A stretch of DNA of 63,722 bases from the NCBI RefSeq assembly GCF_001557325.1, contig NZ_LSJS01000047.1, forward strand, positions 1 to 63,722, given 5' to 3'. How positions within the stretch are numbered: the first letter of the stretch is position 1; every line of letters starts with the position of its first letter. The position numbers and the translations under genes were made by a program. Under the pieces are notes generated by a model, which worked only from the letters and a program-made list of their open reading frames with translations, searched no databases and was not told the origin of the DNA. Source of the stretch: Erythrobacter donghaensis (GTDB lineage: Bacteria; Pseudomonadota; Alphaproteobacteria; Sphingomonadales; Sphingomonadaceae). Of this stretch, positions 1-8,537 are shown one piece after another.

Positions 1-1
1 C

Positions 2-520
2 GCCGGGCCGCCCCCCGCCACGCTGAGCTTCGTTGCCGCGCTCGCCGTTCGCGATGCCTGCGCGGCGGCTTTGAGTGACTCTGCGGCGCTTGGCCTCAAA
101 TGGCCCAATGACGTGCTGCTGGATGGCGGCAAGCTCTCCGGCATTCTGCTGGAAATGGCGCGCGGGCACATCATCGTCGGCATCGGGGTGAACCTTGCCC
201 GCGCCCCGCAGGTCGAGGGGCGAAAGACCGCCGCTCTGGCCGATGTGACCACGCCGCCGCCGCTCGAGGACTTCGCCGCAAGCCTTGCCGCGGCCTTCGA
301 CCGGCGGCTCGGGGCGTGGCGCACCTACGGCCTTGGGCCGACGCTTCAGGCCTTCCTGTCCCAGTCGATCCATGCACAAGGCTCGCCGCTAACCGTCCAT
401 GATACCGACGGCACGGTGCTATCGGGAACCTTTGCCGGCCTGGAGGAATCCGACGGTGCCCTGCGCCTGCGCTTGGCGGATGGCCGCGAACGTGTCATTC
501 GCGCTGGCGATATTTCTTGA
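2..520 (+). CDS. birA: Biotin--[acetyl-CoA-carboxylase] ligase, C-terminal part
   Basis: Attaches biotin to the biotin carboxyl carrier protein of acetyl-CoA carboxylase through biotinyl-AMP. The reading frame is open from base 2, so the gene begins outside the window and its N-terminus is missing. Family motifs visible are [19 protein letters not shown] and VGIGVNL, which form the biotin/ATP-binding catalytic core, followed by the small SH3-like C-terminal domain ([17 protein letters not shown]). No DNA-binding domain can be judged from this fragment. The stop lies just before coaX, and birA-coaX-rnj is a common order in Alphaproteobacteria, suggesting one transcript. Identification is firm; the completeness of the gene upstream cannot be assessed. 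Confidence 0.93.
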   Translation, partial: AGPPPATLSFVAALAVRDACAAALSDSAALGLKWPNDVLLDGGKLSGILLEMARGHIIVGIGVNLARAPQVEGRKTAALADVTTPPPLEDFAASLAAAFDRRLGAWRTYGLGPTLQAFLSQSIHAQGSPLTVHDTDGTVLSGTFAGLEESDGALRLRLADGRERVIRAGDIS

Positions 521-537
521 GCCAAGGACTGCCCACG

Positions 538-1332
538 ATGCTGCTCGCCGCCGATGTCGGGAACACCAATGTCGTCTTCGCGCTGTTCGATCTTCACGCG
601 GACGGCACCCACACCACCCGCGCGCGCTGGCGCATCGCCACCGACCCGCGCCGGACGGGTGACGAATATGCCGTGTGGCTGCTCCAGCTGCTCAAGATCG
701 AGGGTGTCGAGCGCGACCAGATCACCCGCATCATCGTCGCCTCGGTGGTGCCGCGCGCCGATCACAACCTCACCGTATTGTGCGAGAAGTATTTCGGCAT
801 CACCCCGCTGTTCGCCGGGCAGGGCACCGCGCGCTGGCGGTTCGAGATCGACGTCGACCAGCCCTCCTCGCTGGGCGCCGACCGCGCGCTCAACATCCTC
901 GCCGCGCACCACAAATATGGCGGCGACCTGATCATCGTCGACTTCGGCACCGCGACGAAATTCGAGGCGGTAGACTTCACCGGTGCCTACAAGGGCGGCT
1001 CGATCGCGCCGGGGATCAATCTCAGCCTCGATGCGCTGGTGGGCAAGACCGCCAAGCTCCCGCGCATCGCGATCCGCGCCCCGGAGAGCCGCTCGGTCAT
1101 CGGTCGCAACACCGAAGACCAGATGCTGATCGGCGTGTTTTGGGGCTATGTCGCGATGATGGAGGGCATGGTCGCCAAGATGAAGAGTGAAATCGGCCGT
1201 CCCGCCAAGGTTGTCGCCACGGGCGGGCTCGCCATATTGTTCGACGACGCGACCGAGATCTTCGACCACGTCGACGCCGACCTCACCCTCGATGGCCTCG
1301 CCATCCTCGCCCGCCAGGCCGAAACCGCCTGA
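538..1332 (+). CDS. coaX: Type III pantothenate kinase
   Basis: Catalyses the first step of coenzyme A synthesis, phosphorylating pantothenate. The ASKHA-fold phosphate loop DVGNTN follows the start ([11 protein letters not shown]), the central [10 protein letters not shown] motif and the glycine-rich GGSIAPGI segment are present, and a length of 264 residues is normal for the family. I place the start at ATG 538 because AAGGAC lies about eight bases upstream. An in-frame TTG at 517 overlaps the birA stop but would add seven residues not typical of the family. It lies directly behind birA and before RNase J. Confidence 0.95.
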   Translation: MLLAADVGNTNVVFALFDLHADGTHTTRARWRIATDPRRTGDEYAVWLLQLLKIEGVERDQITRIIVASVVPRADHNLTVLCEKYFGITPLFAGQGTARWRFEIDVDQPSSLGADRALNILAAHHKYGGDLIIVDFGTATKFEAVDFTGAYKGGSIAPGINLSLDALVGKTAKLPRIAIRAPESRSVIGRNTEDQMLIGVFWGYVAMMEGMVAKMKSEIGRPAKVVATGGLAILFDDATEIFDHVDADLTLDGLAILARQAETA

Positions 1333-1355
1333 GCGCGGCCAACGTAAGAGACATT

Positions 1356-3011
1356 GTGAAGAACGATTACACCCCCGAAGACGAACTCCTGTTTCTGGCC
1401 CTCGGCGGCTCCGGCGAGATCGGCATGAACGTCAATCTCTACGGCTGCCAGGGCAAGTGGATCATGGTCGATCTGGGCATGACCTTTTCGGGCAACGAAT
1501 ATCCCGGCGTCGAGCTGGTCTTCGCCGATCTCGATTTCATCGAGGAGCGCCGCAAGGATCTGCTCGGCATCGTCCTCACCCATGCGCACGAGGATCATAT
1601 CGGCGCGGTGCCCTATTTCGCGGGCGACCTCGGCGTGCCGCTCTATGCGACGCCCTTCACCGCCGATCTGGTGACGAGGAAGCTCGAAGAGGCAGGGCTG
1701 CTCGGCGAGGTCGAACTGAACATCATCGAGGAAGATCACGGCCGGATCGAACTCGGCCCCTTCAGCATCACCTATCTGCCGCTCGCCCACTCGATCGCCG
1801 AGGGCAACGCGCTGCTGATCGACACGCCGCACGGGCGCATCTTCCACACCGGCGACTGGAAGCTCGACGAGGAACCGATCATCGGCGAGCCTACCACCGA
1901 GGAGGAGCTGCGCGAAATCGGTGCAGAAGGCGTGCTGGCGCTGGTGTGCGATTCCACCAACGTCTTCAACCCCAACCCCTCCGGCAGCGAAGGCGCGGTG
2001 CACCGCGCGCTGATGGAGGAGGTCGCGCGCCACTCCGGCAAGCGCGTCGTCGTCACCACCTTTGCGAGCAATGTCGCGCGCCTCCAGACGCTGGGCGAGG
2101 TCGCGCGCGAGACCGGGCGGCAGATCTGCGTCGCGGGCCGTTCGCTCGACCGAATCATCGAGGTGGCGCAGGACAATGGCTACCTTACAGATTTCCCCAA
2201 GCCGGTCGACTTCGACACCGCCATGGGCCTGCCCCGCGGCGAAGTCCTGATCCTCGCCACCGGCGGGCAGGGCGAGCCGCGTGCGGCGCTCGCCCGGATG
2301 GCGGAGAACAACCACCCGATCGAGCTCACCGCGGGCGACGTGGTGCTGTTCTCCTCGCGCCAGATCCCCGGTAACGAGATCCCTATCGGCAAGATCCAGA
2401 ACCAGCTCGCCGCGCGCGGGATCACCATGGTCACCGACCGCCAGGCGCTGATCCACGTCTCGGGCCATCCGGGACGGCCGGAGCTCGAGGCGCTCTACGA
2501 CTGGCTCAAGCCCGAAATCCTCGTCCCGGTCCACGGCGAGATCCGCCACATGGCGGAGCAGGCGCGGGTCGGGAAGGCGAGCGGCATCCCTTCGCAGGTG
2601 GTACAGAAGAACGGCGATCTCGTCCGCCTCGCCCCCGGCAAGCCGGGCAAGGTCGCGGAGGTGCGCGCCGGTCGCCTGGTGCTCGACGGCGACATTATCG
2701 CGCCCGCCGATGGCGATGCGATCACCATGCGCCGCCGCATCGCGGGCGAGGGCGTGCTGGTGGTGGTGCTTGCCCGCGGCGCGCGCCCGATGATCGAGGC
2801 GGTGGGCCTGCCGCTTGACGAAGACCTGCCCGCGTTCCTCGAGGAAGCCGCCGAAGATGTGCTCAAGGCCATCGGCCGGCTCAAGGGGCGCGACGCAAAG
2901 GACGTGGACGCGATCCGCGAGGCCGCACGCCTTGCCGCCCGCCGTGCGGCACAGCGCTGGTCGGGCAAGAAGCCGCAGGTGCGCGTGGTGATGCCGGGAG
3001 CGGCCGCCTGA
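1356..3011 (+). CDS. rnj: Ribonuclease J, beta-CASP metallo-hydrolase
   Basis: A zinc-dependent nuclease with 5'-3' exonuclease and endonuclease activity, acting in rRNA maturation and mRNA decay. The metallo-beta-lactamase motif HAHEDHIG stands near residue 70, followed by the HTGDWKLD motif and the beta-CASP segment (LALVCDSTNVF, ATGGQGEPRAAL, HVSGHPGRPEL, LVPVHGEIRH). The 551-residue length fits. The start is GTG 1356 (MKNDYTPEDELLF); the first ATG lies further inside the conserved domain. It is followed with a one-base stop/start overlap by a DUF1467 gene, an arrangement common in this class. Confidence 0.95.
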   Translation: MKNDYTPEDELLFLALGGSGEIGMNVNLYGCQGKWIMVDLGMTFSGNEYPGVELVFADLDFIEERRKDLLGIVLTHAHEDHIGAVPYFAGDLGVPLYATPFTADLVTRKLEEAGLLGEVELNIIEEDHGRIELGPFSITYLPLAHSIAEGNALLIDTPHGRIFHTGDWKLDEEPIIGEPTTEEELREIGAEGVLALVCDSTNVFNPNPSGSEGAVHRALMEEVARHSGKRVVVTTFASNVARLQTLGEVARETGRQICVAGRSLDRIIEVAQDNGYLTDFPKPVDFDTAMGLPRGEVLILATGGQGEPRAALARMAENNHPIELTAGDVVLFSSRQIPGNEIPIGKIQNQLAARGITMVTDRQALIHVSGHPGRPELEALYDWLKPEILVPVHGEIRHMAEQARVGKASGIPSQVVQKNGDLVRLAPGKPGKVAEVRAGRLVLDGDIIAPADGDAITMRRRIAGEGVLVVVLARGARPMIEAVGLPLDEDLPAFLEEAAEDVLKAIGRLKGRDAKDVDAIREAARLAARRAAQRWSGKKPQVRVVMPGAAA

Positions 3012-3292
3012 TGCAGGTGACCTCGATCCTGGCGATCTATTTCCTGTTCTGGGTGATGAGCGCCTTCGTCATGCTGCCCTTCGGCGTGCGCACGGCGGAC
3101 GAGGCGGGGGTCGAGAAAGTGCCCGGGCAGGCCGACAGCGCGCCGGTCAATTTCCGCCCCGGCAGGCTGGCGCTGCGGGCGACGGTGATCGCCGCGGTGC
3201 TGACCACGCTTTTCGTGGCGAACTTCACCTATGGCTGGATCACCGCGGCCGACATCGACTTCTTGCCCAAGCCGCCTGCTTCGGCAGGCTAG
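3011..3292 (+). CDS. DUF1467 family small membrane protein
   Basis: A 93-residue protein with two predicted membrane helices: residues 5-25 (ILAIYFLFWVMSAFVMLPFG) and about 57-78. The sequence VRTADEAGVEKVPGQADSAP between them is the recognisable DUF1467 signature. The function of the family is unknown. Its start overlaps the last base of the RNase J stop, so it is very probably translated from the same mRNA. Its 3' end overlaps by four bases the 3' end of the convergent coiled-coil gene, leaving no room for a separate terminator. The family call is confident; no biochemical role can be given. Confidence 0.88.
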   Translation: MQVTSILAIYFLFWVMSAFVMLPFGVRTADEAGVEKVPGQADSAPVNFRPGRLALRATVIAAVLTTLFVANFTYGWITAADIDFLPKPPASAG

Positions 3293-5841
3293 GTGCGCAG
3301 TCGCTGGATCGCCTGGGCGAGCGCGACGTAGAGCTTGCCCATGTCCGATCCCAGCATCGTCACGCTCAGCACGTGGCCGTCGCGGGTCGAGAGCGTCTGG
3401 CGCAGCAGCGCCTCGAAATCGTGGATGTAGCGGCTGACATTGGCCCTGAAGCTCTCGTCGGCCGTGTAGAGCGCCGCGATTTCCCTGGTCGCGCCGGCAT
3501 CGAGCAGCCTGACCGCGCGGCGGGTGAAGATCCCGCGGTCGCCCTTGAGATAGGCCTCCCACGCCGTGTCCGCGACCTCGGTCGACAGGGCGGCCGAGAT
3601 GTCGATCGCGGCCGAATTGAGGCTGTCGGTGATCAGCGCCATGCGCCGCGCGAAGTCGTTGTTGACCTGCTCCTCGGCCAGCTCCCGGGCGCGAGTGACG
3701 CGCTGTTCGAGGTTGCCGGTGAGCTCGTTGACCTTGACCAACTGGTCGCGCAGCTGGATCGCGGCCTCGCGCCCGACGCCCGATGCATGCGCGGCCGATT
3801 GCTCGAGCGCGCCGATGGTCGCCGCGGTCTCGTTGCGAAGTGCCCGTTCGAGCGCTTCGACCGCCTCGCTGCCGAGCCGACCTGCGAGCGCCAGCATCCG
3901 CTCGCGCGCGCCTTCATCGAGCGTGGCGAAGGCGCCGGTGATCGCCGCTTCGAGCGCGGCGAGGCTTTCGCGCAGGGTCTCCTGCGTGTCCCGCGCCAAC
4001 GTGCCGCTTTCCTCGGCAAGGCGCGCAAAGCCGCCGCGTAGCCCCTGCAGGCGGGCGAGCGCGTCCTCGGTTTCTTCGGCAAGGTGCGCCTTGAAGCCGG
4101 CGATGGCGATCTCGGCGGAATCGATGCCCTTGCGGGTCTCCAGCAGGTAATCCGAAAGATCGCTGCCCGCCTGCTTGCTGCGCAGCATGAGCGCGGCGAC
4201 CTTGTCCGCGCGCGCCTCGACGCCCTCGATCGCGGCATTGGCTCCGCCGATCGCGCCGGTCAGGTCCTCGCGGCAGCTGCGCGCGCCCGATTGCAGGATT
4301 TCCAGCAGCCGCACGCCGTGGTCGGTGAGCTGCGCCATCTGGGCCTCGGTCGCGGCGAGGGCGGCGCGCTTCTCGTCAAGCTGAAGGCCGAGAGCATCGA
4401 GCGCCGCCCCGAGACTGGCCCGCGTCGTTTCGGCTGCAATGCCTGCGTCACCGACGACGCGAGCGAGCTCTGCCGCCCGCTCGGTCATGGCCTCGCCCTG
4501 CAAGGCCAGCTTCTCGATCTCCGCAAGCTGCGCCTCGCGCCGCTGGGCTAGGGCATCGTCGAGCGCGGCAAGGCGCTGGGCGAGGACTTCGCCGGCCTGC
4601 GCCTCGCGCGTCTCGAAGGCGGCCTGGCGCTGCTCGATCAACTCGTCGAAGTTGCGGTTGCGCGCCTCGAGATGATCGTCGAAGCGCATCGCCTCGTCGC
4701 GCAGCTGCGTGATGCGCTGGGCCGCGGCGGCGCTGGTACTGCGGTCGAGTTCGTCCACCAGCCGCAGCTTCTCGAGCAACGCCTCGTGGAGCGCGCTGAT
4801 CGTCTCGGCAAAGCGTGCCCCGGCGCCTTCGGCCGCCGCTTTGAGGCGCGCAGCGGTGCTGTCGGCCTCGCTCGCAGCAGCTTCCGCCCTCTCGCGCAGC
4901 GCCGCCATCGCCTCCTGCTCGAGCGCCCCGACCGCCTCGCGATAGGCCTCCGCCTCGCTCCGGAGCGCAGTGAAACGCTGCGCAACGAGCGCCTCGATCC
5001 GCACCAGCTGGCTCTCGAACCCGTCGAGCGTGGTCGCGACATTCTCGCCCAGCCGCGCGATCTGCTCCTCGCTCGCGCTGCCGACGCTGGTGATCCGCTC
5101 GAACCCGCCTTCGAGCCGCGCGAGTTGCTCCTCGGCGACGCGCCCGGCGCTGCCGATCTGGTTGGCCACATCGCGCGCTGCATTGGCGATCACCGGCAGA
5201 TCATCACGCAGCCGGTTCATGTTGCCGAGCGCGGTCTCGCTGGTCGCGGCGATGGTCTCGACCTCGGCGCCGTTGCCCCGGATCAACGCCTGCAATTCGC
5301 CCGCGTGGCTCGAGAGGCGCTCGGCAGCGATGCGTCCTAGTGCCTCGAGATCGCGGGCCTCGGCGGCGAGAAACTCGCGCGCGAGGCTGAGTTCGCGGTT
5401 GACGACCTTCAATCGCGCCTCGAGCGCCGCGCTCTCGCGGTTCATCGCGGCGGCAGTCGCGGCGAAGCGCTGCGCCTCGGCGTGCGAGGAACGCATCGAC
5501 AGCAGATAGAGCACACCCACCAGCGCGACCGGCACCGCCCACATCACCACCCACTGCGCCCACTGCGCAGGGATCGGCGCGGCCTGCATGTCGGCCAAGT
5601 GCGCCCATACGAAAAAGCCGCTCCACCCTGTTACCGCCAGCAAGGCGAGAACGGGCGCCGCCTGGGCGAGAAGCGAGGGGCGGGGCGCGTCGAGGACGTC
5701 ACCATCCTCGTCCTGCGCGACCCAGGTGTCGGACAACTCGAGCGCTTCCGCGCCGCCTTCGGCCTCGGGAAGCGTCGTGTCGCCCGTGTCGTCGCTGCCG
5801 CTCTTGCGCCCCAAGGCGCGCATCTGGTGCCGTCCTGTCAT
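3289..5841 (-). CDS. Large two-TM coiled-coil protein, TipN-like architecture
   Basis: About 850 residues. After a charged N-terminal tail of roughly 45 residues come two hydrophobic segments (SLLAQAAPVLALLAVTGWSG and WVVMWAVPVALVGVLYLLSM) that should form a membrane hairpin. The following ~640 residues are almost entirely heptad-like Ala/Glu/Arg/Leu-rich helix, and the C-terminal ~100 residues look more globular (DTAWEAYLKGDRGIFTRRAVRL). No Walker, kinase or chemoreceptor motif is present. Size and layout resemble the Caulobacter pole landmark TipN, but that is an architectural analogy, not demonstrated homology. The start at 5841 is supported by GGAGAGG; ATG 5823 is an alternative. It diverges from the HPt-like gene. 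Confidence 0.8.
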   Translation of the reverse strand: MTGRHQMRALGRKSGSDDTGDTTLPEAEGGAEALELSDTWVAQDEDGDVLDAPRPSLLAQAAPVLALLAVTGWSGFFVWAHLADMQAAPIPAQWAQWVVMWAVPVALVGVLYLLSMRSSHAEAQRFAATAAAMNRESAALEARLKVVNRELSLAREFLAAEARDLEALGRIAAERLSSHAGELQALIRGNGAEVETIAATSETALGNMNRLRDDLPVIANAARDVANQIGSAGRVAEEQLARLEGGFERITSVGSASEEQIARLGENVATTLDGFESQLVRIEALVAQRFTALRSEAEAYREAVGALEQEAMAALRERAEAAASEADSTAARLKAAAEGAGARFAETISALHEALLEKLRLVDELDRSTSAAAAQRITQLRDEAMRFDDHLEARNRNFDELIEQRQAAFETREAQAGEVLAQRLAALDDALAQRREAQLAEIEKLALQGEAMTERAAELARVVGDAGIAAETTRASLGAALDALGLQLDEKRAALAATEAQMAQLTDHGVRLLEILQSGARSCREDLTGAIGGANAAIEGVEARADKVAALMLRSKQAGSDLSDYLLETRKGIDSAEIAIAGFKAHLAEETEDALARLQGLRGGFARLAEESGTLARDTQETLRESLAALEAAITGAFATLDEGARERMLALAGRLGSEAVEALERALRNETAATIGALEQSAAHASGVGREAAIQLRDQLVKVNELTGNLEQRVTRARELAEEQVNNDFARRMALITDSLNSAAIDISAALSTEVADTAWEAYLKGDRGIFTRRAVRLLDAGATREIAALYTADESFRANVSRYIHDFEALLRQTLSTRDGHVLSVTMLGSDMGKLYVALAQAIQRLRT

Positions 5842-5909
5842 GCCTCTCCATACCACAGCGCGACTCGCGATAAACCCCGCTTTAACCAATCCGGGCTATT
5901 CCTGTGCGC

Positions 5910-6236
5910 ATGGCATTCAATCACGGAGCTCTGGATGCGACCCTGGCTGCGGCGGCCGGCGATGATGCCGTGCTGCTGCGCGAGCTTCGCAGCGCCTTTC
6001 TCGAGAGTGCGGCCAAGCAGCTCGATCTGCTGAAGCGCGCGCGCTGCGATGGCAACTGGCATGTCGCGGCGATGCGGCTCAAGGGCCTTGCCGCCAGCTT
6101 CCATGCCGAGGACCTGCTCCAGGCCGCCGAGATCGCGCTCCATGCCGCGCCCGGCGAGCCGATGGCGATCCGCGAGGTCGAAGCGGTGATCACCCGCTTC
6201 GCGCGCACCCGCACCCCCGATCCCAACCGCATCTGA
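5910..6236 (+). CDS. HPt-domain-like protein lacking the phospho-histidine
   Basis: A 108-residue all-helical protein. The stretch MRLKGLAASFHAEDLLQAA matches the HPt helix consensus H-x-L-K-G-x-A-x-x-x-G, but the histidine position is occupied by methionine (codon ATG at about 6081). As read, it should not accept phosphate in the usual way and could act as a docking or inhibitory partner. The start is ATG 5910; a GTG two codons earlier is possible. TTAACCAAT, similar to a CtrA half-site, lies about 20 bases upstream of the start. It opens a four-gene plus-strand block ending in a histidine-kinase-like protein that also lacks its histidine. Confidence 0.72.
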   Translation: MAFNHGALDATLAAAAGDDAVLLRELRSAFLESAAKQLDLLKRARCDGNWHVAAMRLKGLAASFHAEDLLQAAEIALHAAPGEPMAIREVEAVITRFARTRTPDPNRI

Positions 6237-6353
6237 GCGCCGCCGCGCCGCGCCGCCCGATGCTTGGGGGCAAAGCGCGCCGCCACGCTTGAACCCGCGC
6301 GCCTAAACCGCCAATCCTCGCTCCCTGTCGCCGCGACCGGAGGAGCTAGAGCG

Positions 6354-7559
6354 ATGCGCATCGGCCTGATTGCCGCGTTGCGCCACAGCGAGGAAGGCGC
6401 CCTTCGCGCCGCGCTCCCGCTCGCGGGGCGGAGCGTGATCGCCTGGCAGGCGGCGCTGTTGCAGGCCCTGGGGGTCGAGCGGGTGCTGTGCCTCGCCGAA
6501 ACGCCGGGCGGCACGGTGCTCGAATTGCAGCACATGCTCGAAGGCCAAGGCGTGCAGTTTCACGCCTTGCGGGGCCCTGCCGCGATCCCCGCGCTGGTGC
6601 GCGCCGAGGATGATCTGGTGATCCTTGCCGACGGGCTGGTGCCCGATCCGGCAGTGGTGCGGGCGCTGACGGGTGCGGGCGAGGGCGGGGAGGCGCTCCA
6701 ACGCATGGTGGCGACGATCCCCGCCGATCACCCGCTCGCCGCCGCGCACCCGGAGGATTTCGAGCGCATCGACGCGCAGCGCCACTGGGGCGGGGTGCTG
6801 GTGATGCGCGGCGCACCCGCCCAGCGTCTCGCCGATTTTCCCGCCGATGCCGATGCGGTCTCGCTGCTGTTGCGGCTCGCGCTCCAGGCCGGCACCCCTT
6901 CCTGCGAGCTCAGCCCGCGCGAGCTGGTGCCCGAGACCTGGCTGCTGGCCGACAGCGACGCGGCCGTCCGGCGGCACGAGGGCGCGCTGATCGCCGCTGC
7001 CGCGCCGCCGGCCGATTGGCGCGCGCCGGGCACCGCGCTTGCCGCGGCGGCAGTGCGATCGCTGGTGCCGCGCGGGCTCGGAAAAGGCCCGCTGGTCGCC
7101 GGGGGCGCTGCGCTGGTGCTGCTGCTGACTGGCGTGATGGCCGCCGCTTTCGGCTTTGCCGCGAGCGGGCTGGCGCTGGCGGGCCTCGGCGCGCTGGCGG
7201 CGCAGGTCTCGCACGGCTTTGCCGCAATCGGCGCGCGCCTCAACCGCGAGGCGGCAGAAGGGCGCGCCGGCTCTGTCCTCGCGGGCGCCTGCGACGTGCA
7301 CGCGGCGGCGACCTTGTGGTTCGGCCTTGCCCCCTTTCCCGCTTGGGAGCCGCTCGCGGCGCTCGGGCCCGTCGCTTACACGCTGGCCCGGCTTGCGGCG
7401 CGCAAGGGAGACAGCGCATTGGCAACCGTCGCCTCCGACCGTGCGAGCCTGCTGCTCGCCCTCGCGCTCGCCGCCGCCTTCGGCCTGCTGCCGGAAGCGC
7501 TCGCCTGTCTCGCCTTGGGGCTATGCGCAGCTTTGCTGCTGCGCCGCGAAGAGGAATGA
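6354..7559 (+). CDS. Membrane protein with nucleotidyltransferase-like N-terminal domain
   Basis: 401 residues. Residues 1-200 look like a GT-A/MobA-type nucleotidyltransferase fold: the opening MRIGLIAALR, the helix SVIAWQAALLQALGVERVLCL and the strand LVILADGLVPD, where an acidic pair normally binds metal; here it reads ADG. The rest holds several hydrophobic segments (about 245-300 and 325-395), so the protein is membrane-bound. Neither a clear CDP-alcohol transferase motif nor a canonical NTP-binding GxGxR is present, so no reaction can be named. AGGAGC ten bases upstream supports ATG 6354. It is the second gene of the block. Confidence 0.7.
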   Translation: MRIGLIAALRHSEEGALRAALPLAGRSVIAWQAALLQALGVERVLCLAETPGGTVLELQHMLEGQGVQFHALRGPAAIPALVRAEDDLVILADGLVPDPAVVRALTGAGEGGEALQRMVATIPADHPLAAAHPEDFERIDAQRHWGGVLVMRGAPAQRLADFPADADAVSLLLRLALQAGTPSCELSPRELVPETWLLADSDAAVRRHEGALIAAAAPPADWRAPGTALAAAAVRSLVPRGLGKGPLVAGGAALVLLLTGVMAAAFGFAASGLALAGLGALAAQVSHGFAAIGARLNREAAEGRAGSVLAGACDVHAAATLWFGLAPFPAWEPLAALGPVAYTLARLAARKGDSALATVASDRASLLLALALAAAFGLLPEALACLALGLCAALLLRREEE

Positions 7560-7616
7560 TCTAACCCGTCCTTAACTATGCGGGCTCTATGCCCGCGGCA
7601 GATGGGCAAAGAAACG

Positions 7617-8537
7617 ATGGACCTTGCCGCCGACGATGCTGTCGAGGCGATCCTGCGTGGCGGGCTCGCGCGGGAAGCCCGCGCGCTGACGGCGGTCGTC
7701 CCGGTGCTGCGCCACCTGCTGGGGACCGAGGCGCAGGGCCTCGTCAGCGAGGCGATCCTGGCGCGGGTGCGCGGCATGATCCTCGATATCGCCGCGCAGC
7801 TTCTCGCCGCGCAGGCCGGACGCGATCCCGCCGCGCGCGTACCCGGCGGCGACCCGGCGGCGCTCGATGCACTCGCGGAGGGCCTGATGGGCGAGGAGGC
7901 GCTGCTCGCCCATTGCCATGCACTTGCGACCGAGAGCCTGCTTGCCGACCGCTTGCAACAGCGCCATGCGATCGATCCGGTGCTGAGCCCGCTGCTCCAG
8001 GAACTGATCGCCGCCGAGGACCCGGCCGTCGCCGCGCTGGCGATGGCGACGCTCGCCGCGCAGTCGCGCTTCGTCCAGAGCCAGCGGCGCATGGAGCTGG
8101 CACTGGGTGAGCTCCCGGCCGAACTGTTCCACGCCTTGCTGGCCCGCGTGCCGGGAGGCACGGGGGACGGTGCGGGGCTTGCTCGCCTTCAAGCCGGCTA
8201 CGACGAGGCGACCTCGCGGCTCGGGCTGCTGGCGCGGCTCGTGGCGGCGATGCGCCGCGGGGCGGTGGCCGCGCTGGCGCTCGAGCATGCCGGCCTGGCG
8301 CTGTTCGCCGCCGCCATCGCGAGCGAGACCCGCTGCCCGCGCGGCGAGGCGGTTCTGGCCTGTCAGGAAGGGCAGGGCGTGCGGCTCGCCCTGCTGCTGC
8401 GCGCCGCCGGCCTCGCCGTGCCCGCGATCGAGCGCCAGATGGTGCTCGCCGAGCCGGCCGCGCAGCTTCCGTCCGCCATCGGCGCGCTCACGCCGGCACG
8501 TGCCGCCGCGCTGCTGGGCGCTGGCCGCCTCGCGTGA
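7617..8537 (+). CDS. DUF2336-like helical repeat protein
   Basis: About 306 residues, almost wholly alpha-helical and Ala/Leu-rich. The central segment LSPLLQELIAAEDPAVAALA and the following AAQSRFVQSQRRMEL and LPAELFHALLARV resemble the DUF2336 proteins found in Alphaproteobacteria; I recognise the style rather than a diagnostic motif. HEAT-like pairs of helices suggest a binding scaffold. In-frame ATGs exist at 7578, 7602 and 7617. I chose 7617 because it begins the conserved-looking MDLAADDAVEAIL and is preceded by purine-rich GGGCAAAGAAACG, but the call is uncertain. The stop is coupled (TGATG) to the next gene, a kinase-like protein. Confidence 0.65.
   Translation: MDLAADDAVEAILRGGLAREARALTAVVPVLRHLLGTEAQGLVSEAILARVRGMILDIAAQLLAAQAGRDPAARVPGGDPAALDALAEGLMGEEALLAHCHALATESLLADRLQQRHAIDPVLSPLLQELIAAEDPAVAALAMATLAAQSRFVQSQRRMELALGELPAELFHALLARVPGGTGDGAGLARLQAGYDEATSRLGLLARLVAAMRRGAVAALALEHAGLALFAAAIASETRCPRGEAVLACQEGQGVRLALLLRAAGLAVPAIERQMVLAEPAAQLPSAIGALTPARAAALLGAGRLA

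Noticed and set aside
346..2549. Long minus-strand open frames opposite coaX and RNase J
   Set aside because: They are antisense shadows caused by high GC at third positions. The plus-strand products carry clear family motifs; the minus products show none.
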